From: Candidatus Marimicrobium litorale
Lineage (GTDB): Bacteria; Pseudomonadota; Gammaproteobacteria; Pseudomonadales; Halieaceae
Direction of reading: 5' to 3'
NCBI RefSeq assembly: GCF_026262645.1
Contig: NZ_SHNO01000001.1
Coordinates: 3,100,001 to 3,164,000, forward strand
DNA length: 64,000 nucleotides
Each line of letters starts with the position of its first letter. Position 1 is the stretch's first letter. The notes beneath the pieces were generated by a model that ran no database searches, was not told the origin of the DNA, and saw only the letters and a program-made list of their open reading frames with translations. The translations under genes were made by a program, and so were the position numbers. Positions 1 to 8,754 of the stretch are shown here, piece after piece.

Positions 1-19
1 CTGGTTGTTGCGGCGGCAC
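1..19 (-). CDS. Possible start of a divergent gene running off the left edge
   Basis: On the minus strand a strong Shine-Dalgarno stretch (AGGAGGAGG, 35 to 27) lies 7 bases before a GTG at 19. The GTG opens a frame reading M-P-P-Q-Q-P to the window edge. Only six codons are visible, so nothing can be said of the product. The call rests entirely on the ribosome-binding site and the divergent position relative to prfC. It could be chance. Confidence 0.3.
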
Positions 20-140
20 GGGTGGACCTCCTCCTGAGAGCGAGGTTGCAGGTTGCGCATAGTCTCCCACAGTGGCGGAACCGCTGTATATGGTCTCAAG
101 CCTGTTTCGTTTTGGGAGTGGGCATTTGTGCCGGTCACTG

Positions 141-146
141 TATAAT
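141..146 (+). promoter_or_regulatory. Candidate -10 box upstream of prfC
   Basis: A perfect TATAAT at 141-146 lies about 78 bases before the prfC start. No good -35 is seen at 16 to 18 bases upstream, so this is only a candidate promoter. Confidence 0.35.
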
Positions 147-223
147 TGCGCGCCATTTCAGCGGGTTCGGAACAAGCCGGACTCCGAACAAGAAAGTGGC
201 AAGATCAGGCGGGAGTTGGACAC

Positions 224-1807
224 GTGGCAGATGGCAATCTAGGCAGTGAGATCAGCAGCAGGCGGACTTTCGCCATCATTTCTCACCCGGATGCAGGCAA
301 AACGACGATCACTGAGAAACTGCTGCTACTTGGCAACGCGATTCAGGTGGCGGGCAGCGTCAAGGGCAAGAAGGGGCCTCACGCGACATCGGACTGGATG
401 AGCATGGAGCAGGAGCGTGGTATTTCGGTGACATCCTCCGTCATGCAGTTCCCTTACCGTGAGCGAACCGTCAACTTGTTGGATACGCCCGGCCACGAGG
501 ATTTCTCCGAGGATACCTACCGCACGCTGACAGCCGTAGACTCTGCTTTGATGGTCATTGACGGTGCCAAGGGCGTAGAGAAGCGCACAATAAAATTGAT
601 GAGTGTTTGTCGCCTGCGCGATACGCCGATCATTAGTTTCGTCAACAAGATGGATCGCGATATACGCGATCCTATTGAGCTACTCGATGAAATTGAGGAC
701 GTTTTGCAGATACAGGGGGCGCCAATTAACTGGCCTATCGGTATGGGGTCGGATTTCAAGGGCGTATACAATCTCTATACCGATATTATCCAGCTCTATA
801 CGCCTGGCAAGGGCGCTGTCTTGCCGGATAACGCGCGTATTGAGGGCCTCGATAGCGACGCCGCACGTGACTTACTTGATGATGGATATGAGGATTTCTG
901 CGAGGAGATCGAGCTGGTGCGTGGGGCCAGCCACTCGTTCGATCAAGAGGCGTTTCTTGCGGGTAAGTTGAGCCCCGTGTTTTTTGGTACGGCCCTGGGT
1001 AACTTCGGGGTGCGTGAAATGCTGGATGACTTTGTTAAATGGGCTCCTGCTCCCCAGAATCGGGATACGCTGGATCGTACGGTCGCTGCGAGTGAGGGCA
1101 AGTTGTCAGGGTTTGTGTTCAAGATACAGGCGAATATGGACCCGCGTCACCGGGACCGGATTGCTTTTATGCGCCTGTGCTCGGGTCGCTATCTCAAGGG
1201 CATGAAGTTGAACCATGTGCGTATCGGCAAGGCTATAAAAATCGCCGACGCGGTCACATTCAAGGCGGGCGAGCGGGTATTGGTGGAGGAGGCGGTATCT
1301 GGCGACATCATAGGTCTCCACAACCACGGTACTATCCAGATCGGCGATACCTTTACCGAGGGCGAGCCCCTGCAATTTACCGGCATACCCCACTTCGCGC
1401 CCGAACTGTTTCGTCGGATTCGGCTGGCCGATCCACTGAAATCGAAGCAATTACAGAAGGGCCTGCAGCAGCTATCCGAAGAGGGTTCCACTCAGGTCTT
1501 CGCACCGATCAACTCATCGGATCTGGTGGTCGGCGCGGTGGGGCAACTGCAGTTCGATGTGGTCGCCTACCGGCTGGAGGATGAATACAAGGTGGAGGCA
1601 ATATACGAGCCTGTCAACGTGTTCACGGCTCGGTGGGTTTACTGCGATGATGACCGTAAGCTCGAGGAGTTTCGCAAAAAAGCTGCCGAGCACCTGTCGG
1701 TGGACGGTGGCGCCTACCTTACCTACCTTGCACCGACCAGGGTCAATCTTTCGCTGATGGAAGAGCGTTGGCCCGACATTGAGTTCAGGGCCACCCGGGA
1801 GCATTGA
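224..1807 (+). CDS. prfC: Peptide chain release factor 3
   Basis: RF3 is the translational GTPase that removes RF1 or RF2 from the ribosome after peptide release. The G1 motif HPDAGKTT is at about residues 21-28, the G3 motif DTPGHEDF near 88 and the G4 motif NKMDR near 142. EF-G-like domains II and III follow. I chose the GTG at 224 because GGGAG at 211-215 is a well-placed ribosome-binding site. It gives 527 residues, the usual RF3 length. An in-frame ATG at 146 would add a 26-residue tail unlike the family. The gene converges on a glutathione peroxidase. Identification is very secure. Confidence 0.97.
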   Translation: MADGNLGSEISSRRTFAIISHPDAGKTTITEKLLLLGNAIQVAGSVKGKKGPHATSDWMSMEQERGISVTSSVMQFPYRERTVNLLDTPGHEDFSEDTYRTLTAVDSALMVIDGAKGVEKRTIKLMSVCRLRDTPIISFVNKMDRDIRDPIELLDEIEDVLQIQGAPINWPIGMGSDFKGVYNLYTDIIQLYTPGKGAVLPDNARIEGLDSDAARDLLDDGYEDFCEEIELVRGASHSFDQEAFLAGKLSPVFFGTALGNFGVREMLDDFVKWAPAPQNRDTLDRTVAASEGKLSGFVFKIQANMDPRHRDRIAFMRLCSGRYLKGMKLNHVRIGKAIKIADAVTFKAGERVLVEEAVSGDIIGLHNHGTIQIGDTFTEGEPLQFTGIPHFAPELFRRIRLADPLKSKQLQKGLQQLSEEGSTQVFAPINSSDLVVGAVGQLQFDVVAYRLEDEYKVEAIYEPVNVFTARWVYCDDDRKLEEFRKKAAEHLSVDGGAYLTYLAPTRVNLSLMEERWPDIEFRATREH

Positions 1808-1819
1808 TAGTGTCGCCGC

Positions 1820-1843
1820 CGGGGCTGTCTCGCATGAGCCCCG
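1820..1843. terminator. Hairpin between convergent prfC and the peroxidase gene
   Basis: CGGGGCT at 1820-1826 pairs perfectly with AGCCCCG at 1837-1843 across a 10-base loop. It lies in the 42-base gap between two convergent stops, a natural place for a bidirectional terminator. There is no T-run on either side, so factor-independent termination is uncertain. Confidence 0.4.
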
Positions 1844-1849
1844 CGCCGG

Positions 1850-2335
1850 TTAGGTCAGCAGGGCCTCAATGTCTGCGGCAATCGCGGCAGGCTTATCTTT
1901 TGGCGCGTAACGCCGCACGACGTTGCCATCAGTATCCACGAGGAACTTGGTGAAGTTCCACTTGATACCCTCGCTGCCAAATACGCCAGGTGCTGCCTGC
2001 TTGAGATGCTGGTACAGCGGCGCGGCGCCATCGCCGTTGACTTCAATCTTGGCGAACATGGGGAAGGACACGCCGTAGTTGAGTTGGCAAAATTCCGTGA
2101 TTTCATCGTTACTGCCCGGATCCTGTTTGCCGAACTGATTGCAGGGGAAACCGAGTATCTCGAGGCCTCTGTCACGGTATTCGCTGTACATATCTTCGAG
2201 GCCTTTGAACTGTGGGGTAAAGCCGCACTTGGATGCGGTATTGACCACCAACAGAACTTTGCCCCTGAAATCTGCCAATGGACGCTCTTCGCCAGCAGGG
2301 GTCGTGCAGCTAAAATCGTAGACGGACTCGGGCAT
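1850..2335 (-). CDS. Glutathione peroxidase family protein (thioredoxin fold)
   Basis: This 161-residue protein belongs to the GPx family, which reduces hydroperoxides using glutathione or, in many bacteria, thioredoxin. The catalytic triad is visible: Cys37 in [11 protein letters not shown], Gln67 in GFPCNQFG and Trp126 in WNFTKF. It is the cysteine form, not selenocysteine. No signal peptide is seen, so it is cytoplasmic. It ends 42 bases from the convergent prfC stop and is not in an obvious operon. It resembles E. coli BtuE, but the electron donor cannot be read from sequence. Confidence 0.95.
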   Translation of the reverse strand: MPESVYDFSCTTPAGEERPLADFRGKVLLVVNTASKCGFTPQFKGLEDMYSEYRDRGLEILGFPCNQFGKQDPGSNDEITEFCQLNYGVSFPMFAKIEVNGDGAAPLYQHLKQAAPGVFGSEGIKWNFTKFLVDTDGNVVRRYAPKDKPAAIAADIEALLT

Positions 2336-2461
2336 GTGGGGTTCTCCGGATGAAAAAGTTGTTTAGGTTAACACACACCCGGTTACGCAAAGATCGAGCG
2401 GTTGGATTGCTGACACGGGCCTTGGGCGGTTTTATACACCCATCGGTGGTGCGGCCACTTT

Positions 2462-3643
2462 TCAGGCCATCTGGGCCTGGTGGCAGTTGAACTGCTCCAT
2501 AAGCAGCCCCAGGCGCTTGCGCTGCATCTTGAGCGAGTATTCAAGCGTCTTGAACTGAGTGTGCAGTGCCGCGTTTTCCCACTTGCTTTGCAGGTGATGT
2601 TTCTTTTCTTCCAGCGCGCCGCTCAGCTGCTCGCGGGTGCGCTCGTAGCTCTCAGCTCGCAGAGCGGTCCACTGGTTAATAAAGTCTGTAAATAACTGGT
2701 ATTCCCTATCGAGCATGTCCTTCAGGGATTCATTGCCTTCCGCCTCGGCCATTTCGCTCCGCGCGCGCGAGAAAGCGGTGTCCAGAATGGCTCGCTGAAT
2801 CTTGAAATTCGATACGCGATTCAGATTGCTGGCCAAGCCGACCCTGCCGCACAGTGCGATCATCCACTTGGTGGGATCCCACTGCCACCAGCGGATACCG
2901 TTACGATAGTCGGTCTGAAAAATGTGGTGGTAATTGTGGTAGCCCTCGCCATAGGTGAGGAAGGCCAGGAAACCATTGTCACGAGCACTATTGGTCTCGG
3001 TGTACGGGCGTTTGCCCCAGAAGTGCGCCAAAGAGTTAATGAAAAATGTTACATGGTGATTGACCACGAGCCGCAGCAGGCCCACCAGCAGCACTGTACC
3101 GATGATATCCCCATGCCATATACCCAGAAGCACTGGCAGCCCAAGGTTCATGAAAGTGGTTAGTACTACGTAGTGTTCGTGTTGCCACATCACCACGGGA
3201 TCTCGCTGTAGATCTTTCGCATTGCTGAGGTCCGGTGTGTTACTGCGATACTGGCGCAGCATCCAGCCCATGTGGCTAAACCAGAGCCCGCGGCCCGCGG
3301 AGTAAGGATCCTTGACGTTGTCGTCCACGTGGCGGTGGTGGCGACGGTGATCCGAAGCCCAGATCAGGATGCTGTTCTGCAGCGCGCCCGCCCCCCAGAA
3401 GGCAAAAAACCATTTCAGGGCGGGGTGGGCGTTGTAGGCACGATGGGCCCAAAGGCGATGGTAACCCCCCGTGATGGACATGCCGTTGAGATAGAGAAAC
3501 GCCAGTGCCCAAAGCCATTGGAAGGTGTCGTAGCCTTGATAGATTCCCCACAGAGGGACCAGTATCAGTGCCGCAATCGGCAGGCCGACGAAAATCGCCA
3601 GGTTGACCCGGTTAAACGGAGGTTTTATCTGTGCCTGTTTCAT
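2462..3643 (-). CDS. Acyl-CoA (delta-9 type) fatty acid desaturase
   Basis: This integral membrane di-iron desaturase has the three histidine boxes of the stearoyl-CoA desaturase class: HRLWAH (62-67), HRRHH (99-103) and HNYHH (236-240). Hydrophobic segments occupy about 12-58 and 160-205. Such enzymes introduce a cis double bond into acyl chains and adjust membrane fluidity. After the catalytic core there is a charged, probably coiled-coil tail of about 100 residues (roughly 290-390) not needed in minimal bacterial desaturases. A 5+5 base inverted repeat (ATTAC at 3655-3659, GTAAT at 3667-3671) overlaps the leader just before the ATG and might be an operator. The gene stands alone. Confidence 0.93.
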   Translation of the reverse strand: MKQAQIKPPFNRVNLAIFVGLPIAALILVPLWGIYQGYDTFQWLWALAFLYLNGMSITGGYHRLWAHRAYNAHPALKWFFAFWGAGALQNSILIWASDHRRHHRHVDDNVKDPYSAGRGLWFSHMGWMLRQYRSNTPDLSNAKDLQRDPVVMWQHEHYVVLTTFMNLGLPVLLGIWHGDIIGTVLLVGLLRLVVNHHVTFFINSLAHFWGKRPYTETNSARDNGFLAFLTYGEGYHNYHHIFQTDYRNGIRWWQWDPTKWMIALCGRVGLASNLNRVSNFKIQRAILDTAFSRARSEMAEAEGNESLKDMLDREYQLFTDFINQWTALRAESYERTREQLSGALEEKKHHLQSKWENAALHTQFKTLEYSLKMQRKRLGLLMEQFNCHQAQMA

Positions 3644-3768
3644 GATGAGTATGCATTACCTCTGGTGTAATAACTGCGTGGTCAGTTGGGCGGTATCTGT
3701 TCCCTTGCACCGTCCCAGTTTACATTAATGTTCTGTTCCGTTGTCATTTTGCTGCTGGCGACGGGTTT

Positions 3769-4149
3769 TCAGCGATTCCGGTAAGGGTCCGACAAGTTGC
3801 GATAGGTGGCCAGTTCCCGATGCAGCCACTCTCTGGAGGTTTCCGCCTCGCCGCCACAGTTGACCGTGTAGGGGTTACCTGTCAGGGAGCTTTTTGTGCC
3901 GACTCGCTCGATAAATAGTTCTGCCGATTGCACGTGGCGCTGGTCGCCCTCGTACTTTAGCCGCAGGTGTTCTGAAGCGGCCGGGCCCTCATGGCGTACC
4001 TTGTTGCGGATGAATGTGCAGGGACTGTCGCTGACGAAGATCAACAGGTGCTCAATCTCCGCTTGTGCAACATCATCCTGGGCAGCTGAGAGCGCGCCTG
4101 ACAGTCCAAGCAGGACTGCAAATACTATGATATTCATAGAGTTACGCAT
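3769..4149 (-). CDS. Exported DUF5329-family protein
   Basis: A 126-residue protein with an N-terminal signal peptide (about residues 1-22, ending LSAAQ). The body matches my memory of the DUF5329 family: an IEHLL start, CTFIRN near 45, a leucine- and lysine-rich helix, the SSLTGNPY segment and a terminal W..REL..YR. Two cysteines could form a disulfide in the periplasm. Function is unknown. Its ATG overlaps the stop of the upstream nuclease-like gene by one base (TAATG), so the two are translationally coupled and probably work in the same compartment. Confidence 0.8.
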   Translation of the reverse strand: MRNSMNIIVFAVLLGLSGALSAAQDDVAQAEIEHLLIFVSDSPCTFIRNKVRHEGPAASEHLRLKYEGDQRHVQSAELFIERVGTKSSLTGNPYTVNCGGEAETSREWLHRELATYRNLSDPYRNR

Positions 4150-4958
4150 TATAGAAAACCTAGCCTTACCCTCAACGGATTATGGTCAGAACTGGAAACG
4201 GGGATGACCCGCGCATCAATTGCGCGTAGGCCGCGAACATAAATATGGTCAAGTGCTCGGCCGAAGGCGGTCGTGCGCAGGTCCGGTTCGAATGTAACAG
4301 ACCCGAGGCCGTGCTCTTGCATGAACGTGTCCACCAGCTCCTGCCTGCTGCCGCTCCATGTATTCAGGTCGCCGGCGACGATAATGGGCCCCCGGTGCCG
4401 ATCCAGCAGGGTGCGCAGCGCCTCAAACTGGGAGTGGAAGCGCTGCAGGCCCAGGTCAAAATTAATGGCATGGAGGTTAATGGTGAGCAAGCGTTCCTCG
4501 CGGTTTTCCAGCCGGTACTCGGTGACACCGGTTGCTTTCGGGGTGCCCAGCCAGGGCTCCATCGAAGTGAATTTACAGTGCACGCTGGACGTGCTGCTGC
4601 TCAAGGTCATCACACCCGTTTCTCGCCCCGGAGTGGTGTAACCGCGGGCAAAATTGGCATGCAGTGACAATGCCTCGGGAATTCGGGCTTCGATAGAGGC
4701 CTCCTGAATGAAAGCAAGGTCGACACCCTCGGCCAGCGTGGTGAGGTCCTCGGCCCAGCCGGCGTTGCTCGCTTTCTGGATATTCCAGCTCAGGATCTCC
4801 AGGTTGTTGCCCAGTGTTGAGCCCTGCTGAACGTTGGTCTGACCCAGCGTCAGAGCGCAGGGTGCTTCCTCATGGGCAACGGCGCTTCTGAGAGAAACGA
4901 GGGCAGCCATGACCAGAGGCACGAGCCACAGTAAGTGCAGTGGTGTCTTACTTCGCAT
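4149..4958 (-). CDS. Exported endonuclease/exonuclease/phosphatase (EEP) family protein
   Basis: This 269-residue protein has a hydrophobic N-terminal signal (about 8-28) and an EEP/DNase I fold. Metal and catalytic motifs are SWNIQKAS, FIQEAS, NLHAINF, VAGDLNTW, LDHIYV and the terminal SSDHNPL. These residues support hydrolysis of phosphodiester or phosphomonoester bonds outside the cytoplasm. The substrate could be extracellular DNA, phospholipid head groups or a sugar phosphate. It is the first gene of a two-gene unit with the DUF5329 protein, overlapping by one base. Family assignment is firm and substrate unknown. Confidence 0.85.
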   Translation of the reverse strand: MRSKTPLHLLWLVPLVMAALVSLRSAVAHEEAPCALTLGQTNVQQGSTLGNNLEILSWNIQKASNAGWAEDLTTLAEGVDLAFIQEASIEARIPEALSLHANFARGYTTPGRETGVMTLSSSTSSVHCKFTSMEPWLGTPKATGVTEYRLENREERLLTINLHAINFDLGLQRFHSQFEALRTLLDRHRGPIIVAGDLNTWSGSRQELVDTFMQEHGLGSVTFEPDLRTTAFGRALDHIYVRGLRAIDARVIPVSSSDHNPLRVRLGFL

Positions 4959-5132
4959 GATGGGTTCATTTATCCGGTGTTGGGCGGCATGTTACCGTAC
5001 TCTGCTTAGAGTGTGTAACCGCGGTATGGTTCCGGGAATCTGCTCGATCGCCAAGCGGCCCGAAAGGGATAGTCAAACGCAGTGTTACCGGGCCTTTGGG
5101 GGTAAAAAGCGTCTCGCTGGGCGGCTTCGAGG

Positions 5133-6476
5133 CTAAAGTTGCTGCAGGAAAGTCTGGTACTCCAGCGTGGATATTCGCTTGCGGAACTCCTCCATCTCCT
5201 GCTGTTTGGTGAGGGTGTAAATCCGCTGCAGCTCATTGCCAAGACTTTGGCGAATGAAATCGGAGTCGTCAAACAGCTGCATCGCATCGGGCATATAGAT
5301 AGGCAGGCTCGCTGCCTCCTGGGCATAGCCGTCGCCACTGATGGGGTCTCCTGGCGACAGGTTTTGCTCGATGCCATCCAGCATCGCCGACAGGATCACG
5401 GAGAACAGCAGGTAGGGGTTTGCGTCGGCCCCCGCCACCCTGTGTTCGAGCCGCCTCGCAGCGTGGTTACCGGCGGGAATACGCACCGCCACCGTGCGAT
5501 TTTCGTAGCCCCAACTGGGATAAGTAGGCGCATGGCAGCCGGGCTGAAAGCGCCGGTAACCATTATAACTGGGTGAAAAAATCGCGAGGGAATCAGCCAT
5601 GTTAGCGAGGCAGCCCCCGATTGCGTTGTGCAGCAGGGGTGAGCCTTTTTCGCTGCCATCATTGAAAATATTCAGGCCATCCTTATCAAGCACACTGCAG
5701 TGAACATGCATACCGTTGCCGGCTTCCTCCTCGAAGGGCTTCGGCATGAAGCTGGCGATAAGCTGGTGTTTCGCAGCGACTCCCTTTACCAGCCTTTTCA
5801 TCATCAGGACCTGCCGGGCAGCTAACACGGGATTGTTCACGTGATGCAGGTTGATTTCGTATTGTGACGGAGCCGACTCCTTGACCACGCCGTCGAAGGG
5901 GATGTCCTGCGTCTCGCAGGCTTGGCGAAGGTCTTCGAGCATCTTCTGGTGGTGATTGAGAACATCGAGGCCATAGGTGTTGCCGCCCACGGGGGATCCG
6001 CCCGCGGGTGTCGGGCAGGTGTGCGCGGGGATGTTTTCATCCCACTGCACGAGGCTGAACTCCAGTTCTGCTGCCAGTACCGGCTGCAGGCCTGCGTCGG
6101 CAAACCGGGTTAAAACCTGTTTCAGCACATGCCGCGGATCACCCGCATAGGGCGCACCATCCGTGTTAAACATGGACAGCATGATTTGGCCATGGGTGCC
6201 GTTAGCAGACCAGGGAGTGGGCAGCAGAGAGCCCTCTACCGGCCGACACATTCCATCCGCGTCGCCACTGGCGAAGACCAGCTTCTCGACATCACGGCCC
6301 CATATGTCGAGACTGAGAGCAGTCTTGGGAAGCTTGAGTTCGCCGTCAAAGATAGTCGACAGTTTGTGGCGGGGTAGCCACTTACCCCGCATGATCCCGT
6401 TACAGTCAGGGAGCAGCGCTTCTATGGTGGTGATTTCGGGGTGAGCCCGCAGGAACCAGTCGGCTTCAAGCGACAT
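5133..6476 (-). CDS. Glutamine synthetase-family protein, gamma-glutamylpolyamine synthetase (PuuA) type
   Basis: Class I glutamine synthetase fold, 447 residues from the ATG at 6476. An upstream in-frame start at 6536 would add 20 poorly conserved residues. Active-site motifs are present: AELEFSL (metal Glu), NGMHVHCS, the NRTVAVRIP arginine segment and RLEHRVAGADANPYL. Length and motifs fit PuuA-like gamma-glutamyl ligases rather than GlnA, which has a Tyr-adenylylation site and different C-terminus. The likely role is ATP-dependent gamma-glutamylation of an amine or amino acid for catabolism. Two regulator genes lie upstream, but no other Puu gene is nearby, so the amine substrate is unknown. 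Confidence 0.88.
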   Translation of the reverse strand: MSLEADWFLRAHPEITTIEALLPDCNGIMRGKWLPRHKLSTIFDGELKLPKTALSLDIWGRDVEKLVFASGDADGMCRPVEGSLLPTPWSANGTHGQIMLSMFNTDGAPYAGDPRHVLKQVLTRFADAGLQPVLAAELEFSLVQWDENIPAHTCPTPAGGSPVGGNTYGLDVLNHHQKMLEDLRQACETQDIPFDGVVKESAPSQYEINLHHVNNPVLAARQVLMMKRLVKGVAAKHQLIASFMPKPFEEEAGNGMHVHCSVLDKDGLNIFNDGSEKGSPLLHNAIGGCLANMADSLAIFSPSYNGYRRFQPGCHAPTYPSWGYENRTVAVRIPAGNHAARRLEHRVAGADANPYLLFSVILSAMLDGIEQNLSPGDPISGDGYAQEAASLPIYMPDAMQLFDDSDFIRQSLGNELQRIYTLTKQQEMEEFRKRISTLEYQTFLQQL

Positions 6477-6639
6477 GCGTCCGCCATACAATGACCGTCG
6501 GTAGCCTACTATCTCCGGATCGTCACGCCCACTCAATACCCTACTTGGGTCAGTCCGGCAGTCTGTGCGCCAGATGCCACAGCGAATTTCAGCTTTTTGA
6601 GAACAATCGACAAGACATGCGGGAAAACGGATTGCTCCC

Positions 6640-7485
6640 TTAGCGGGGCGACATGTATATGCTCAAAGGATCTTCTCCAGCGGCCTGACCGATGCAGGAT
6701 AATGCATTCAAAAACAGGGAGAAGAGGTCTGTCTGAGAGCTGACATCAAGCTTTCGATAGATACTCTTGCGGTGTCGACGAACAGTCTCTACTGCGATAT
6801 CCAGTCGTTCCGCCGATGTATCAGTGCCGTACCCTCGAAGCATCAACTCCAGCACATCTTTTTCTCGAGGTGACAGCAAAGAGGCGCCGAAAGTGCGGAA
6901 TGCGAGGTTGATCTGGTGGTCAATGCCCGGCTGGATCAGATTTTGGGCGGCGAACTCCTGATTCTCTGTATGGCTTTTCATCAGCTCCGCAATGGGTTCT
7001 GCTAACAGGTAGAGGTTTTCGTAGTCCTCGTCAGTAAATGGTGCGCTCTCCTTGAGGCGCATCATACTCAGGTTCAGCACGTTGCCCGCCTGCAACTTTG
7101 CGACGTAGACCACCTCGTCACAGGTCCCTGTATCGGCGTAGTAGTTGCAGTAGTAGTCTGATTCCTGCAGCTTGCCCATGGTAATGCGCGACAGGCGGTA
7201 GATCTTGGCACGAGGCTGGTGCAGGGATGTATGATAAAAAGGGTCCTCCCGGTAAGGGCCCTCCAGATATTCGTCTATCTGACTATAGACAGCGTGCTCT
7301 GGAATCTCGTGGTACAGCACACGGGGGGGTAAATCTTTGTGGTAGAGCCAGATCTGTGGGTAGTCGACCTTGACCTGCCCATGAATGGCCTTCACCAGCG
7401 CAGGGAAAAAGTCCTCGGTGCCCAGGGCGGCAATAGCTCTGGAAATCTCGAGATTCCAGGTGCTCAGTTGATTGATATCCGTCAT
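6640..7485 (-). CDS. LuxR-family helix-turn-helix transcriptional regulator
   Basis: The C-terminal about 60 residues form a LuxR/GerE helix-turn-helix starting at LSPREKDVLELM, with the recognition helix around AVETVRRHRKSIYRKL. The N-terminal about 190 residues look like a PAS/GAF-type sensor rather than an acyl-homoserine-lactone domain, and no receiver aspartate pattern is evident. The signal is unknown. The gene lies just upstream of, and in the same direction as, the PuuA-like gene (about 160 bases apart), making that gene a plausible target. The AraC regulator on the other side is divergent. Confidence 0.85.
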   Translation of the reverse strand: MTDINQLSTWNLEISRAIAALGTEDFFPALVKAIHGQVKVDYPQIWLYHKDLPPRVLYHEIPEHAVYSQIDEYLEGPYREDPFYHTSLHQPRAKIYRLSRITMGKLQESDYYCNYYADTGTCDEVVYVAKLQAGNVLNLSMMRLKESAPFTDEDYENLYLLAEPIAELMKSHTENQEFAAQNLIQPGIDHQINLAFRTFGASLLSPREKDVLELMLRGYGTDTSAERLDIAVETVRRHRKSIYRKLDVSSQTDLFSLFLNALSCIGQAAGEDPLSIYMSPR

Positions 7486-7643
7486 GCGGTGATGGCTTTT
7501 TTACGTGGCAACTTTCCGCTACATACTGAGCAGGCTGCACACGCTTGTCAAACGTGCGGAGCCACTAATAACCCCGTCTGCTTTGGCTTTTGTCGGCCAC
7601 AGCCTTTCCGCGCAGCTCGTCTGGAGATTTTTAGTCTCTGGCG

Positions 7644-8738
7644 TTGAGTGCGGTATACTCATCTGACCTAATAAAAAGTGGTCGTTTGGTGGCGAATAAA
7701 GAGTCAGGCACTCCCGGGCTATTGAATGAGGCAGTGCCCCTGGAATTCACACGAGCCCTGTTGGCGCAGGCCAGGGCCTACGATCGCGATGTCGGGGGAA
7801 TACTGCGCGCGGCGGGGTTTCCTTTTGACCCTCTGGGCCAGGATGCCCAGACAGCATTCGTGTCTCGAGAACAGTATTCGCGCCTGTGTCTGGAGTTGAT
7901 CCGAGAACTGGGCGACGAATCCGGCGGCGTGATGCCCGATGTGCAAACGCCGGTTGGCACCACCCGCCTAATAGCCCTGAGCATGATTAATAGTTCAAAC
8001 TTGTCCTCGGCGATGCACCGGGGAATAGAGTTCAATCAGGTTTGTCGCGTGCGGCATGGTGCTGAGATCACTAACAGGTTACTTGTCGAGGAAGCGAGCA
8101 AAGAGGCCACGCTGAGCTACTTGCTCGGGGATGATGCACCAGACGTGCAGCACAGTGTGTTATGTAATCTCGCCATATGGGTGCGGTTCAGCGGATGGTT
8201 GATCGATCAGCATATTGATATTACCAGCGCGGCCTGTGCCGGCCCCAAACCGGAGTTTATGGCGGGCATCCGACATTTCTTCCACTGCCCGGTCGCGTTT
8301 GATCAGCCGATGAACTCGGTGACCTTCAGTGCTCGCCATCTCGAGGCGGAGCTGACCCGCACAGAGGTAGACCTGAATGAATTCCTGAAACTGGCGCCGT
8401 ACTATATGGTGATTGAGCCCCACGCCAGCACCCTGAGTATTACCCACCGCATACGCCAGATTCTCGGCGATGACTTTCGCCGCGAGATGCCCAGCTTCGA
8501 GGCGTTGACCGGCCTGCTAAATATGTCGGCCCGTACCTTAAGGCGCAGGCTGGAGAAAGAGGGAACCTCCTACCAGAGGATCAAGGACAATGCCCGGCGG
8601 GACGTGGCGATTTCCATGCTGAGCCGAGACGGGCTCACCGTCAGTGAAGTGGCGGAGCAGGTAGGTTTCTCTGACCCCAGCGCGTTCCATCGTTCCTTCA
8701 AGAAATGGACTGGGCAATCGCCCGGCTCCTATCGTTAG
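7644..8738 (+). CDS. AraC-family transcriptional regulator with arabinose-binding-type N domain
   Basis: Residues about 35-215 match the N-terminal ligand domain (PF12625 type) of the OruR/ArgR-like AraC subgroup, with the RAAGFPFDPL and TTRLIALSMINSSNL segments. Residues about 260-364 hold the two AraC helix-turn-helix motifs, ending VAEQVGFSDPSAFHRSFKKWTGQSPGSYR. The start is unsure: TTG at 7644 and GTG at 7689 are both possible, and neither has a clear ribosome-binding site. Members of this subgroup usually activate amino-acid or fatty-acid catabolic genes. It is divergent from the LuxR gene and converges on proS. Confidence 0.9.
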   Translation: MSAVYSSDLIKSGRLVANKESGTPGLLNEAVPLEFTRALLAQARAYDRDVGGILRAAGFPFDPLGQDAQTAFVSREQYSRLCLELIRELGDESGGVMPDVQTPVGTTRLIALSMINSSNLSSAMHRGIEFNQVCRVRHGAEITNRLLVEEASKEATLSYLLGDDAPDVQHSVLCNLAIWVRFSGWLIDQHIDITSAACAGPKPEFMAGIRHFFHCPVAFDQPMNSVTFSARHLEAELTRTEVDLNEFLKLAPYYMVIEPHASTLSITHRIRQILGDDFRREMPSFEALTGLLNMSARTLRRRLEKEGTSYQRIKDNARRDVAISMLSRDGLTVSEVAEQVGFSDPSAFHRSFKKWTGQSPGSYR

Positions 8739-8754
8739 CCCCGGGTGCGGCTGT

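Noticed and set aside
146-223. Upstream ATG for prfC at 146
   Set aside because: Adds a 26-residue tail not seen in RF3. GTG at 224 has a good ribosome-binding site and gives the normal 527 residues.
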